DNA of 64,000 nucleotides from MWBF01 sp040772005 (GTDB lineage Bacteria > Chloroflexota > Anaerolineae > CG2-30-64-16): assembly GCA_040772005.1 (NCBI GenBank), contig JAXGYZ010000004.1:496001-560000 (forward strand), given 5' to 3'. A program made the position numbers and the translations under genes. The notes below the pieces were generated by a model that made no database searches, was not told the DNA's origin, and worked only from the letters and a program-made list of their open reading frames with translations. This document shows, one piece after another, positions 1 through 7,634 of this stretch (positions are counted from its first letter, which is position 1; each line of letters starts with the position of its first letter).

Positions 1-194
1 TGCGTGCGCACCTCGGCCAGGTTCTCGCGGGTCGCGCAGTCGTCGCAGAAGATGGTGGCGACCTCCCCGCGCGATGCGCACACGAGGACCGTATGCACGC
101 CGGCATCGCTGTAATAGCCGAGCGTCGAGCCGACGCCGATTTCATCATCGGGATGGGCAAAAATGGTCAGGATCGTGAACGATGGCTGAGACAT
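1..194 (-). CDS. PIG-L/LmbE family deacetylase, N-terminal fragment (cut by window edge)
   Basis: The first 64 codons of a protein whose C-terminal part lies beyond the window start. Residues 12-18 read FAHPDDE, the metal-binding signature of PIG-L/LmbE-type zinc-dependent N-deacetylases, which remove acetyl groups from N-acetylglucosamine-type substrates. The following strand (TVLVCASRGE) also fits the family fold. The ATG at 194 is the first in frame; the substrate cannot be told from this fragment. It lies downstream of the membrane-stress cluster on the same strand but is separated from it by a hairpin at 239-271, so co-transcription is uncertain. Confidence 0.8.
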   Translation of the reverse strand, partial: MSQPSFTILTIFAHPDDEIGVGSTLGYYSDAGVHTVLVCASRGEVATIFCDDCATRENLAEVRT

Positions 195-238
195 AAATGA
201 TTCTTCTCCACACAAAACAAGGGGGCCAGACACATGGC

Positions 239-271
239 AACCCCTTCCGTGCATCATACCCGGAAGGGGTT
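239..271 (-). terminator. Inverted repeat between the small membrane protein and the PIG-L gene
   Basis: An 11-bp perfect stem (AACCCCTTCCG at 239-249 with CGGAAGGGGTT at 261-271) and an 11-nt loop lies just after the stop of the membrane-protein gene. It is likely a terminator, although the T-run is weak. Confidence 0.5.
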
Positions 272-305
272 GTTAGAGATGTGATTCGTGTTACAGGTAG
301 CGGAC

Positions 306-692
306 CTAGCCGGCTGCAAACTCGTCCTTGGTTTCCTCTCTGAGCAGGTGCCAGATGATGAGCCCGCCGATGATCGTGCCCAACGGAATGTTGAGCAGCC
401 GCAAGAAGGCCAGCGCGATGGCGCTGAGCCGAGCCCACTCGCGCAGGTTCCACAGGCCCCAGCCGACGACGAAGTTCGCGATGGTAATGAGCAGGAAGAT
501 GCCGCCGCCGATGAGCCCCGCGAGCGCCATCGTGACGACTGCGATCCAGGCGCCCTCGTCCCCGTTGACGGGCACGAACAGCCCCATCGCCAGGGGAATC
601 GTCACGATCAGGCAGAGGCCAAGCAGGCTGAAGATGCCGCTGATGAAATGGTAGATTGCGACTAGATTCGTGCCATCCGAGCGCCGGGTCAT
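306..692 (-). CDS. Small integral membrane protein, function unknown
   Basis: A 128-residue protein with about four hydrophobic segments (roughly residues 10-35, 47-68, 70-85 and 90-115) and a short charged C-terminus (REETKDEF). The ATG at 692 was chosen because a strong Shine-Dalgarno (GAAGGAGG) precedes it; a start ten codons earlier lacks one. The pattern WGLWNLREWAR resembles small uncharacterized membrane domains of Gram-positive and Chloroflexota genomes, but I do not recognise a functional family. It follows the LivK-type lipoprotein gene after a palindrome. Confidence 0.6.
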   Translation of the reverse strand: MTRRSDGTNLVAIYHFISGIFSLLGLCLIVTIPLAMGLFVPVNGDEGAWIAVVTMALAGLIGGGIFLLITIANFVVGWGLWNLREWARLSAIALAFLRLLNIPLGTIIGGLIIWHLLREETKDEFAAG

Positions 693-735
693 AGACTGTC
701 CTCCTTCTTCACATTGAGGCAAATCGCGTTTTCCT

Positions 736-766
736 GGCGTTAGGGCTGCAAAGCGGCCCTAACGCC
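736..766 (-). terminator. Palindrome after the LivK-type gene
   Basis: GGCGTTAGGGC (736-746) pairs with GCCCTAACGCC (756-766), an 11-bp perfect stem with a 9-nt loop directly downstream of the stop at 779. Probable terminator or mRNA-stabilising hairpin. Confidence 0.5.
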
Positions 767-778
767 CTATCGATAGGA

Positions 779-1930
779 TTACGGCGCGACCTGCACGAAC
801 TGCCCGCCCTTGACCTGGAAGATGTAAATCTGTGCGGCGCGCAGGTCGCCGTTCTCCTGGAACTGCACCTCCCCCAGCGGGGTCTGGACATCGAGACCGC
901 GAATCGCGCTATTCACCTGCTGGCCGTTCAGCGCGTTCGCCCGCTTGATGCCCTCCGCCAGCACCTGCATTGCGCTGTACCCGTTGACCGAGTAGGTGTC
1001 AGGGTTGCGATACTCGACGGCCTGGTAGGCCTGCACCCACGCCTCATCGACCGCGGTCTTGGGAGAAGGCGCGAAACCGGAGACGTACATGCCCTCGGCC
1101 GCGCCATCCGCATTGTCGATCGTGGCGGCCAGGAAGCAGCCGTCGGATGCCATGAAAGTCAGCCCGTCCAGCCCCGCGTCGCGCAGGTCCGCGCGCAGGT
1201 AGGGGCACTCGACCTCGTAGCCCGCGTAGTAGATGGCATCGACTCCCGCGCTCCGGATGCGGGCGACCTCGTCGGTGAAGCGATTCTGCTCGACCGCAAC
1301 CTGCACCGACAGCGGCACCGTGCCGCCCAACCGGGTGATCTCGTCGGCCACGCGGCGACCCAGGTCGATGCCGTAGGCGTCGTCGTTATAGAGCACCGCG
1401 ACCTGCTGCGCGCCGAGCGTCTTGATCAGGTACTCCGCGCCCGCGGTCGCCTGCAGGTCGTTGGCTGCGTTGACCCGGAAGAAATTCGTATACCCCCGCT
1501 GCGTCAGCGCGACCTCCGATGCGGTCGGCGTGATGACCGTCAGGTCCAGGTCCTTGTAGACCTCCATCGCGGCGGCGGTCTGACCGGAATTCGGATGCCC
1601 GATCACGCCGATGACCCGCTCCCCGCGCGCCACTGCGTCCTTGATCTCCTGGGCGACCGCGACGGCCACTTCGGAATCGGCTTCGTCATCCAGCGCCACC
1701 ACCTTGACCTTGTAACCCAGCAGCCCGCCGGAGCGGTTAAGCTGCTCGGCCATCAGGCGGACGCCGCCCGCGACCGTCTGACCGGTGTTCGCCTGGAAGC
1801 CCGACAGGGGACCGGCAACGTAGACCGTCACCTCGCCCTTCGTGGGCGCAGCGGCTCCGCCGCCGGTGCAGCCGGCAGCCAGGACCGCGGTGATAAGCAA
1901 CAGGACGAGCAGAACAGAAACCCGTCTCAT
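779..1930 (-). CDS. Branched-chain amino-acid-type ABC transporter substrate-binding lipoprotein (LivK/Peripla_BP_6 family)
   Basis: A 383-residue protein with a lipoprotein signal: hydrophobic stretch at residues 5-20 and lipobox LAAGC with Cys21. The mature part has the two-lobe type I periplasmic-binding fold of LivK/UrtA proteins, including GPLSGFQANTG near residue 40 and GHPNSGQTAA near 110. This family usually delivers amino acids, urea or amides to an ABC permease. No liv permease or ATPase gene is nearby, so it may be an orphan receptor. It follows the solute-binding/vWA genes on the same strand, with a good ribosome site (AGGGAGACACT) before the ATG. Ligand unknown. Confidence 0.85.
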   Translation of the reverse strand: MRRVSVLLVLLLITAVLAAGCTGGGAAAPTKGEVTVYVAGPLSGFQANTGQTVAGGVRLMAEQLNRSGGLLGYKVKVVALDDEADSEVAVAVAQEIKDAVARGERVIGVIGHPNSGQTAAAMEVYKDLDLTVITPTASEVALTQRGYTNFFRVNAANDLQATAGAEYLIKTLGAQQVAVLYNDDAYGIDLGRRVADEITRLGGTVPLSVQVAVEQNRFTDEVARIRSAGVDAIYYAGYEVECPYLRADLRDAGLDGLTFMASDGCFLAATIDNADGAAEGMYVSGFAPSPKTAVDEAWVQAYQAVEYRNPDTYSVNGYSAMQVLAEGIKRANALNGQQVNSAIRGLDVQTPLGEVQFQENGDLRAAQIYIFQVKGGQFVQVAP

Positions 1931-1939
1931 AGTGTCTCC

Positions 1940-2854
1940 CTATCTGCGCGCAGACTGCTCGCGCCGCGCCCGGCGCACTTCGGCAGTCGCGTCTTCTTCA
2001 TCAGCCGTTGCAGTCGATGTGATGCTCTCAATGGGCGGCAGACCGCCGTTGTAGACCTCGTTCAACGAATCGACCAGGTCCTGCAGGGCCATGACCTCCC
2101 CGCGGATGTCGTCGCCCAGCCGCTCGGCCCGGTCCGAGTCCACGTCCTTGCTGCCGATCAGCAACATCTGCGAATAGACCGTGCCCAGCGCCGCCAGCGA
2201 GTGGTCAAGTTGCAGGTCCGCGCGCTCCATGCGGCCGTGCAGCTCACGCAACGCGGCAAGCTGCTGCTGGTTCGAGGCCAGCGTGGTCGTCATCTGCTCG
2301 CGCACACGGGGATCGCTCTCCCGATCAAGCCGCCACTTCAGTCGCTCGATGTCTTTCGGCACGTTGGTCAGGTCACGCCGGATGATCTGATCGGTGCGAT
2401 ACTCGTCGATGCGCCGGGCCAGCGCCACCATGTTCGCAATCCAGTCATACACCTGGTTAGTCGTGGTCTTGAGCCGGTCACGCAGCACGCCGCTGCGCTG
2501 CTGGTCCACGACGCTCTGGATGCGCTGGCGGTATTCGTCCGCCTCTTTCAGCTTCTCGCGCAACTTGCGGTCGCGAATGCCGTTCAGGCTGTACTTCTCG
2601 CGAAACAGCGACTCGACCAGCTTCTCCTGCCCCGCCTTGTCCGTCAGGCTGGCGGCGACGATCGCGGCCTCGCCCGCGAAGCCGAAAATGGGCCACGCGA
2701 ACCAGGGAATCATCGGCACCAGGTCCGGCATGATCGCGGTTGCCAGGATGGTCGCGCCGATCATCAGCGCGCTCGGCAGATTGAAGAAGGCGTTCTTGAG
2801 CAGCGCCTTGCCGACCTGCTGTTCAATACGGTCGCGAGTGGATTGCTCAGGCAT
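1940..2854 (-). CDS. Membrane-anchored coiled-coil protein, function unknown
   Basis: A 304-residue protein. Residues about 20-70 hold two hydrophobic segments with a short turn (FNLPSALMIGATILATAI; WFAWPIFGFAGEAAIVAA). Residues 75-270 are charged, helical and probably coiled-coil, and the tail is acidic then basic. Its ATG overlaps the stop of the vWA gene (TGATG), implying translational coupling. The hairpin-plus-coil layout is reminiscent of XpaC-type proteins found next to toxic-anion-resistance genes, but the similarity is only architectural. Given the PspA and vWA neighbours, a membrane scaffold or stress role is an inference. Confidence 0.6.
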   Translation of the reverse strand: MPEQSTRDRIEQQVGKALLKNAFFNLPSALMIGATILATAIMPDLVPMIPWFAWPIFGFAGEAAIVAASLTDKAGQEKLVESLFREKYSLNGIRDRKLREKLKEADEYRQRIQSVVDQQRSGVLRDRLKTTTNQVYDWIANMVALARRIDEYRTDQIIRRDLTNVPKDIERLKWRLDRESDPRVREQMTTTLASNQQQLAALRELHGRMERADLQLDHSLAALGTVYSQMLLIGSKDVDSDRAERLGDDIRGEVMALQDLVDSLNEVYNGGLPPIESITSTATADEEDATAEVRRARREQSARR

Positions 2855-4587
2855 CAGAAGTAACTCGACAGAATCTTGTACAGCTCTCGGATCGTCTCGG
2901 TGTTGCCCTCGCGCACCTCACCGCCGCTCGCCTCGGCCAGCGTGTCGAGGACGTTGTAGTCCGCGTCACGGCCATAGGCGATGCAGAAGATGAAGATGGG
3001 CAGCGTTTCGTTGCCCTGCCGGATTTCCGCAGCCAGCTCGCGCAGGCCCACGGCAGAGGCATTCTCGCGCCCGTCGGTCATCGCCACAATCGCGTTGATG
3101 CGCTCCGGGTCGGCCTGCCGCTGCAGGCGCACATACGCGGCGCGCACGGCATCCAGCAGGGCCGTATTGCCGTTCGCCTGCAGGCTGTCCACCGTGGCGT
3201 TGAGCTCGGCCCGGTTGTTGTCCAGCAGGTCCAGCTCGACGATGTTGGCGACGCCGGTGTTGAACTCCACCAGGCCCACGCGCTCCTGCCCGGTCGGAAT
3301 CTGCAGGAGGAAGGTGCGCAAGGCCTCCTGCGCGTTCGCCAGCTTCTCGCCCTCCATCGAGCCGGAGGTGTCCACGACGAGGATGACGTTGGTCTTGCGC
3401 TTGGTCAGCGCCCAGACATTCTGCACCACCTGGACTACATCCGGCGCGGGCAGTTGCAGCGTCGTCTCCGGCTGGCGCGGGTCCACGCCGTATGCCGCAG
3501 TGAGCGGTGAATCTGCGCCGTCCAGCGGGATGCTCAGGTCCGCCGGCCGGTAGCCCGCGGCCAGCACCGCAGCCTGGGTCTCCGGCTGGGCCAGGAAATC
3601 ACGGAAGGCCTGGAAGGTGCGCCGCTGATTGGTCGTCAATTCGGCGGATTCGATCAGGGCGAGCGGATGGTCGGCCCACAGCGTCCCTTCCGCCGGATAG
3701 ATGGCGACCAACCGCGCGGGCGGCTGGCCGAACACACCCATGTTGAAGGCGGCCACAAGCTGCTCGGACACGACGAAGGCATCCAGCGTCTGCGGCCCGT
3801 CGCGCAGGACCCGGTCGATGACGGCCAGCTCGGCCTCGCCGTAGAACTTGACCGTCTGCTCGATCGCAGTCACGAAGTCGATGGTCTTCTGGTCCTGGAC
3901 CATCTCGTTGGTCAGCCCGCGCTGCACGCCTGCGCCTGCGTAGAACTCGGCCAGCGTCGCCAGCAGCCCACTGGCATACGCGGTGCTGGGATGGCTCCAG
4001 CGGAAATTGGCGTCCTGCTGTGCGCGCGTCTGGAGCGTCTGCCAGCCGACCGCCTGGTCGGGCCAGCCCAGCGAACGCGCAACGTCCTCCCATGCGGCAA
4101 TGACGATGGGACTGATGGCATAGCGCACGGACTCACCCGTCAGGCGCGGGGCAATCGTGCCCGGCTCCTGCCCGGCAGGGTAGTTCTCGGCCCAACGCCG
4201 GTTGAGCTGGTCGAGCCACAGGGACGAATCCGGCGTGAGCGCCTGGAAGGTCTGCGCCCCGGCCAGCGCCTGGTTGACCATTTCCTCCGGCGTCAGTTCC
4301 ACCAGCGCGATAGTCATCGCCTGCCGGTCCGCCGTGCGCTGCCCCTCCGCGTTGAATGCATCCACCAGCGTGCGCATCAGCGCAGCCTTCTCCGGGGAGT
4401 AGGCGATGGTCAGCGCGGCGCTGCGGGGATCGACGGTCGTCGTCTCCGCGATGCCTGCCTGTTGGGTCCGGCTATTGTTCAGCACAGCCGTGAACAGCAT
4501 CGCCATGACGACGCAGACAACCAGGGCGAGCAGCGCGACAAAGACGATGATCGTGCTGGCACGCGGTCCTGTCGGTTGGCGGGTCAT
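2854..4587 (-). CDS. Solute-binding-like domain fused to a von Willebrand factor A domain
   Basis: A 577-residue protein. An N-terminal transmembrane helix (about residues 12-38) anchors it. Residues 50-350 resemble an extracellular solute-binding protein (SBP_bac_11-like, with AYSPEKAALMRTLVDAFN near the start). Residues about 390-575 are a vWA domain with an intact MIDAS: DTSGSMEG, the NGNTALLDAV threonine and MTDGRE. A divalent-metal-dependent adhesion or interaction role outside the membrane is expected. The ATG at 4587 has AAGGAG seven bases upstream. It lies between a second solute-binding-like gene and the coiled-coil gene and overlaps the latter. Such hybrids are known in Actinobacteria and Chloroflexota but lack an assigned function as far as I know. 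Confidence 0.75.
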   Translation of the reverse strand: MTRQPTGPRASTIIVFVALLALVVCVVMAMLFTAVLNNSRTQQAGIAETTTVDPRSAALTIAYSPEKAALMRTLVDAFNAEGQRTADRQAMTIALVELTPEEMVNQALAGAQTFQALTPDSSLWLDQLNRRWAENYPAGQEPGTIAPRLTGESVRYAISPIVIAAWEDVARSLGWPDQAVGWQTLQTRAQQDANFRWSHPSTAYASGLLATLAEFYAGAGVQRGLTNEMVQDQKTIDFVTAIEQTVKFYGEAELAVIDRVLRDGPQTLDAFVVSEQLVAAFNMGVFGQPPARLVAIYPAEGTLWADHPLALIESAELTTNQRRTFQAFRDFLAQPETQAAVLAAGYRPADLSIPLDGADSPLTAAYGVDPRQPETTLQLPAPDVVQVVQNVWALTKRKTNVILVVDTSGSMEGEKLANAQEALRTFLLQIPTGQERVGLVEFNTGVANIVELDLLDNNRAELNATVDSLQANGNTALLDAVRAAYVRLQRQADPERINAIVAMTDGRENASAVGLRELAAEIRQGNETLPIFIFCIAYGRDADYNVLDTLAEASGGEVREGNTETIRELYKILSSYF

Positions 4588-4603
4588 TCCCAAACTCCTT
4601 GCC

Positions 4604-5947
4604 TCACTTGCCGACGTTCAGATCAAACCAACGCAACAGGGCCAGCAGCACATCACGGCTGGGCGACGCCATGCGCGTCGTGCGCGGGACTATCGCCTCG
4701 ACGCCCTGGCTCTGCCACTGGCTGAACAGGGTATCGCCCTCGGTCACGCTGACCGCGCTGTTGGCCGGCCGGAGCCCCTGCTCGACGGCCAGCTTCTGCT
4801 GCTCTTCGCCCAGCAGGTACTGCTGGAACTGCAAGGCCGCGTTCTTCTCAGCCGCGGTCGTCTCCGGTCCCACCCAGATGCTGTACGGGAAGTCGAACCA
4901 GGTCACGTACTTGGGATAGCGGATGACGAGCGGGTCGGCCCAGCGGGTGCGGATGCCCTCCATGCTGTTGAGCAGGTCGCTCTCCAGCAGTTGCCCGCCG
5001 TCGCCTGCGGAGTAGCCGAACAGGGCGAAGTCTTCCGCAGTGTATGCGCTTGCGCCGCTGACATCCGTCAACGCGCCCATCAGTTCCTTGAGCCACTGCT
5101 GGAACTGCGGATCGGTCACGTCCGCCACGGAGATGTTGGTGCGGTCGTAGTACTCGCCCGCGGCCGCGACCATCGCGGCCAGCCCGCCGACGTTCCGCTG
5201 CGGATTGGGCACGACCAGCTTGAAGAAGCCCCAGCCCGGCTCGCCGCCCAGCTCCGGCCAGCCGCCCGCAGCAATGGCCGCATCGTGGATGGTCTGCCAG
5301 TTGATGTCACCGTATTTCGCGGTCAACACATCCGCGCGGCTCTGGTAGATGCCCCAGACGAACAGTGAGATAGCGATGGGGCGGGCGCGGTATTCGCCGT
5401 CCGTCAGGAACACGTCGCGGCCGATGCGCTCCTTGTACGCCGCGTTCGCCAGCTCCACCAGGTAGCGGCTGTCGGGAATCCAGACGGTTGGGAAGTTGGT
5501 CTGGAGCCGTTCCAGCTCATCGGCGGAGAGCTCGTCGCGCGTGCGGCTGCCGAGGCTGCCATACTCGTCGCGGTCGAACTTGCCGAGCGCGGTCAGGCCG
5601 TCCATTGCGATGACCTGCACCTCAACCGGCTGGCCGTCCTGCGTAATGTCAGCCTCGTTGAAGGCGCGTGCGGCCTCCCGCACCCACGGCTCGACCGGCA
5701 GGGCGGTCAGCACGCGCACCTGGACCGGCCCGCGCGGCGCGGCAACGAGCGGGCCGGGGCCGGCGGCAGTCGCCGGCTCGTACTGCTGCCAGGCCAGCAC
5801 ACCGCCCACGCCCAGGAGCGCAAAGCCGATCACCAGGAAGAACACGGCCTGAGCCCGCCGCCCGCCGCGCGCGGCAAAAAGAATGATCGCGACGATGATG
5901 GCGATCACGCCACCGGCCAACGTGCCAATCACAGGTGCGAGGGACAT
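4604..5947 (-). CDS. Membrane-anchored extracellular solute-binding-like protein
   Basis: A 447-residue protein that begins with two hydrophobic helices (about residues 4-26 and 33-53) instead of a cleavable signal. A periplasmic-binding-type domain follows (for example TVWIPDSRYLVELAN near 165 and the terminal FQQYLLGEEQQKLAVEQG pattern). It is a paralogue in style of the N-terminal half of the adjacent vWA hybrid. No ABC permease is encoded nearby, so uptake is not supported. Its start has AAGGAG six bases upstream, and it sits 16 bp from the vWA gene and 9 bp from pspA, in one apparent transcription unit. The ligand and role are unknown; a sensory or envelope-interaction function is inferred from context. 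Confidence 0.7.
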   Translation of the reverse strand: MSLAPVIGTLAGGVIAIIVAIILFAARGGRRAQAVFFLVIGFALLGVGGVLAWQQYEPATAAGPGPLVAAPRGPVQVRVLTALPVEPWVREAARAFNEADITQDGQPVEVQVIAMDGLTALGKFDRDEYGSLGSRTRDELSADELERLQTNFPTVWIPDSRYLVELANAAYKERIGRDVFLTDGEYRARPIAISLFVWGIYQSRADVLTAKYGDINWQTIHDAAIAAGGWPELGGEPGWGFFKLVVPNPQRNVGGLAAMVAAAGEYYDRTNISVADVTDPQFQQWLKELMGALTDVSGASAYTAEDFALFGYSAGDGGQLLESDLLNSMEGIRTRWADPLVIRYPKYVTWFDFPYSIWVGPETTAAEKNAALQFQQYLLGEEQQKLAVEQGLRPANSAVSVTEGDTLFSQWQSQGVEAIVPRTTRMASPSRDVLLALLRWFDLNVGK

Positions 5948-5956
5948 ATGCGCTCC

Positions 5957-6637
5957 TTACAGCCCCAAACGTGCCTTGCGTGCCTCTAGCTGGGCCTCTA
6001 ACTCTTTACGTTTGAGCACTTCGGGGGTTTCGCCGTGGGCCAGCCCGCGCTGCTCCAGCATCGCAATCTGCGCCTCGGCTTCGGCCAGCCGGCCACGGAT
6101 GGCATCCACGACCCGCGCCACATCCGGGTCCCCGGTCCCACTGAGGTCCTCGAGCGACTGCATCGCTTCGGCGGTGTGCTGCTTCGCCCGCGCCAGCCCG
6201 ACCAGCCCCTCGACCTCCGGTTCGGTGCGCACAAGTGCTTCGATGCGCGCATCGAGCTGGGCCTTCGTCTCGGTCAGCCGCGTGTACTCCGCTTCCAGGT
6301 TCTCCAGCCGCTCGGACTGCCGCGCGGCCGCCAGACGGCTCTGGTTCAGGCGCTCCTGCGCAGCCAGCGCATCGCTCTCCAGCCCTTCACGCAGCAGGCG
6401 GTCGACTTCCAGGTCCTGCTGGACAACCAGCGCCTGTTGCTCGTCGCTGCGCCGGCGCATCTGCGTGATTTCAGCGCGCACCTTGACCAGTTGGCCCTCC
6501 AGTTGCTCCTGCATGCCCTGCAGCTCGCGGATATGCCCCTGGAAGATGGCCGGTTCGTTGCTCTTCAGCGCCCGGTCGACCAGGCGGTTGAGGTCCGCGC
6601 TGATCAGTGTCTGTACCTTATCGAGAAAGGATGCCAT
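5957..6637 (-). CDS. PspA/IM30 family protein (copy 1)
   Basis: A 226-residue, almost entirely helical, charged protein starting MASFLDKVQTLISADLNRLVDRAL, the amphipathic N-terminal helix typical of PspA/Vipp1. Residues 30-220 form heptad-rich coiled coil ending in RKARLGL. Family members are ESCRT-III-like proteins that bind stressed inner membranes from the cytoplasm. It shares its start and C-terminal motif (ARKxRLGL) with the neighbouring paralogue 164 bp upstream, indicating tandem duplication. The ribosome site is AGGAGGATCTG. It probably serves membrane maintenance together with the solute-binding/vWA proteins downstream. Confidence 0.9.
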   Translation of the reverse strand: MASFLDKVQTLISADLNRLVDRALKSNEPAIFQGHIRELQGMQEQLEGQLVKVRAEITQMRRRSDEQQALVVQQDLEVDRLLREGLESDALAAQERLNQSRLAAARQSERLENLEAEYTRLTETKAQLDARIEALVRTEPEVEGLVGLARAKQHTAEAMQSLEDLSGTGDPDVARVVDAIRGRLAEAEAQIAMLEQRGLAHGETPEVLKRKELEAQLEARKARLGL

Positions 6638-6698
6638 CAGATCCTCCTACCAACCCGCCCCACCGCCACCGATTCAAATCGGCGGCTGCTATCGCTCA

Positions 6699-6786
6699 AG
6701 TGCGCTAAAGCGCACTCGCCGCGTGACGGGGCAACCTGCTTCAGCAGGTTTCGTTTGGCGTAGCCTGGGGTTTGCAACCCCAGGCT
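6699..6786. repeat. Three consecutive palindromes between the two pspA genes
   Basis: Three separate perfect hairpins occur in 88 bp: AGTGCGCT/AGCGCACT (6699-6716, 2-nt loop), AACCTGCT/AGCAGGTT (6733-6750, 2-nt loop) and AGCCTGGGGTT/AACCCCAGGCT (6762-6786, 3-nt loop). None has a long T-run. They may be dispersed palindromic repeats that also damp transcription between the pspA copies. Confidence 0.7.
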
Positions 6787-6801
6787 CGTAGGCGGCGCAC
6801 T

Positions 6802-7497
6802 TTACCCTGCGCTGCCGCTGCGCTCCAGCCCCAGGCGGGACTTGCGGGCCGACAACTGCGCATCGAGCTCGCCGCGATCCAGGATTTCGTCCATCTGCTT
6901 GTCGAGGCTGGCCGCGCGCATCTCGCTCTCCGCGGAGGCGCGATCCAGGCGCTGGCGGATCGAATCGGCAATGCGCGCCACGTCCGCGTCGCCCACGCCC
7001 GCCAGGTCGTCCAACGACTTGATGGCCTTCGCGGTGATTTCCTTCGACTTTGCCAGTTCGAGCAGGGCTTGCAGTTCCTCGCGCTCCTGCTTGATGGTCG
7101 TCAGCTTGGCTTCCAGCTTGAGCCGCGCGTCGAGCAGCGACTGGTACTCGCGCTGCATCTGCTCGATCTGGCCCGCGTAGGTCTCGACCAGGCGCTGCGT
7201 GGAGTTGTATTTGCTTTGCGCAGCGCGCGCCAGGTCCTCGCGGCCCTCGCGCAGGAACAGATCGATGTTGCGGTCCAGCTCGACGGACTTCGCCTGGAGC
7301 TCTTCGTACTTCCGGCGGATGGTCTTGACATTGCCGCCGACAGTGGCGGTCGCCTCGGTGAGGTCGTCCAGGTTGTCCTCGACCTCGCGGATGTACTGGT
7401 TGATGACGGCAATCGAGTTTTGCTTGAGCGCCTGGTCAACCATCCAGTGCAGATTGGCCGAGACGAGCGTGTTGACTTTTTCGAGCAGAGAAGCCAT
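6802..7497 (-). CDS. PspA/IM30 family protein (copy 2)
   Basis: A 231-residue coiled-coil protein beginning MASLLEKVNTLVSANLHWMV, matching the amphipathic N-helix of PspA/IM30. Residues 30-215 are continuous helix, and the C-terminus contains ARKSRLGLERS. It is the promoter-proximal copy, with GGAGG just upstream of its ATG. Divergence from copy 1 is extensive outside the two termini, so the duplication looks old. The two may co-assemble on the membrane. Regulation by the upstream AAA/winged-helix protein is an attractive inference. Confidence 0.9.
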   Translation of the reverse strand: MASLLEKVNTLVSANLHWMVDQALKQNSIAVINQYIREVEDNLDDLTEATATVGGNVKTIRRKYEELQAKSVELDRNIDLFLREGREDLARAAQSKYNSTQRLVETYAGQIEQMQREYQSLLDARLKLEAKLTTIKQEREELQALLELAKSKEITAKAIKSLDDLAGVGDADVARIADSIRQRLDRASAESEMRAASLDKQMDEILDRGELDAQLSARKSRLGLERSGSAG

Positions 7498-7634
7498 GCG
7501 TGTCCTCCTGTAACCTGATCGGATTTCAGAAATATAGATGCAAACATTATACCATTCGAGCGCAGCGGCGCTTGACAGCCGGCGGACGGCGGGCTGACAA
7601 ACGGCTTATCAGCCGGGGACTGACGAGCTATGCG

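Noticed and set aside
1595..2863. A 422-codon open frame opposite the LivK-type and coiled-coil genes
   Set aside because: It spans two genes and their junction antisense, has no domain and no ribosome site.
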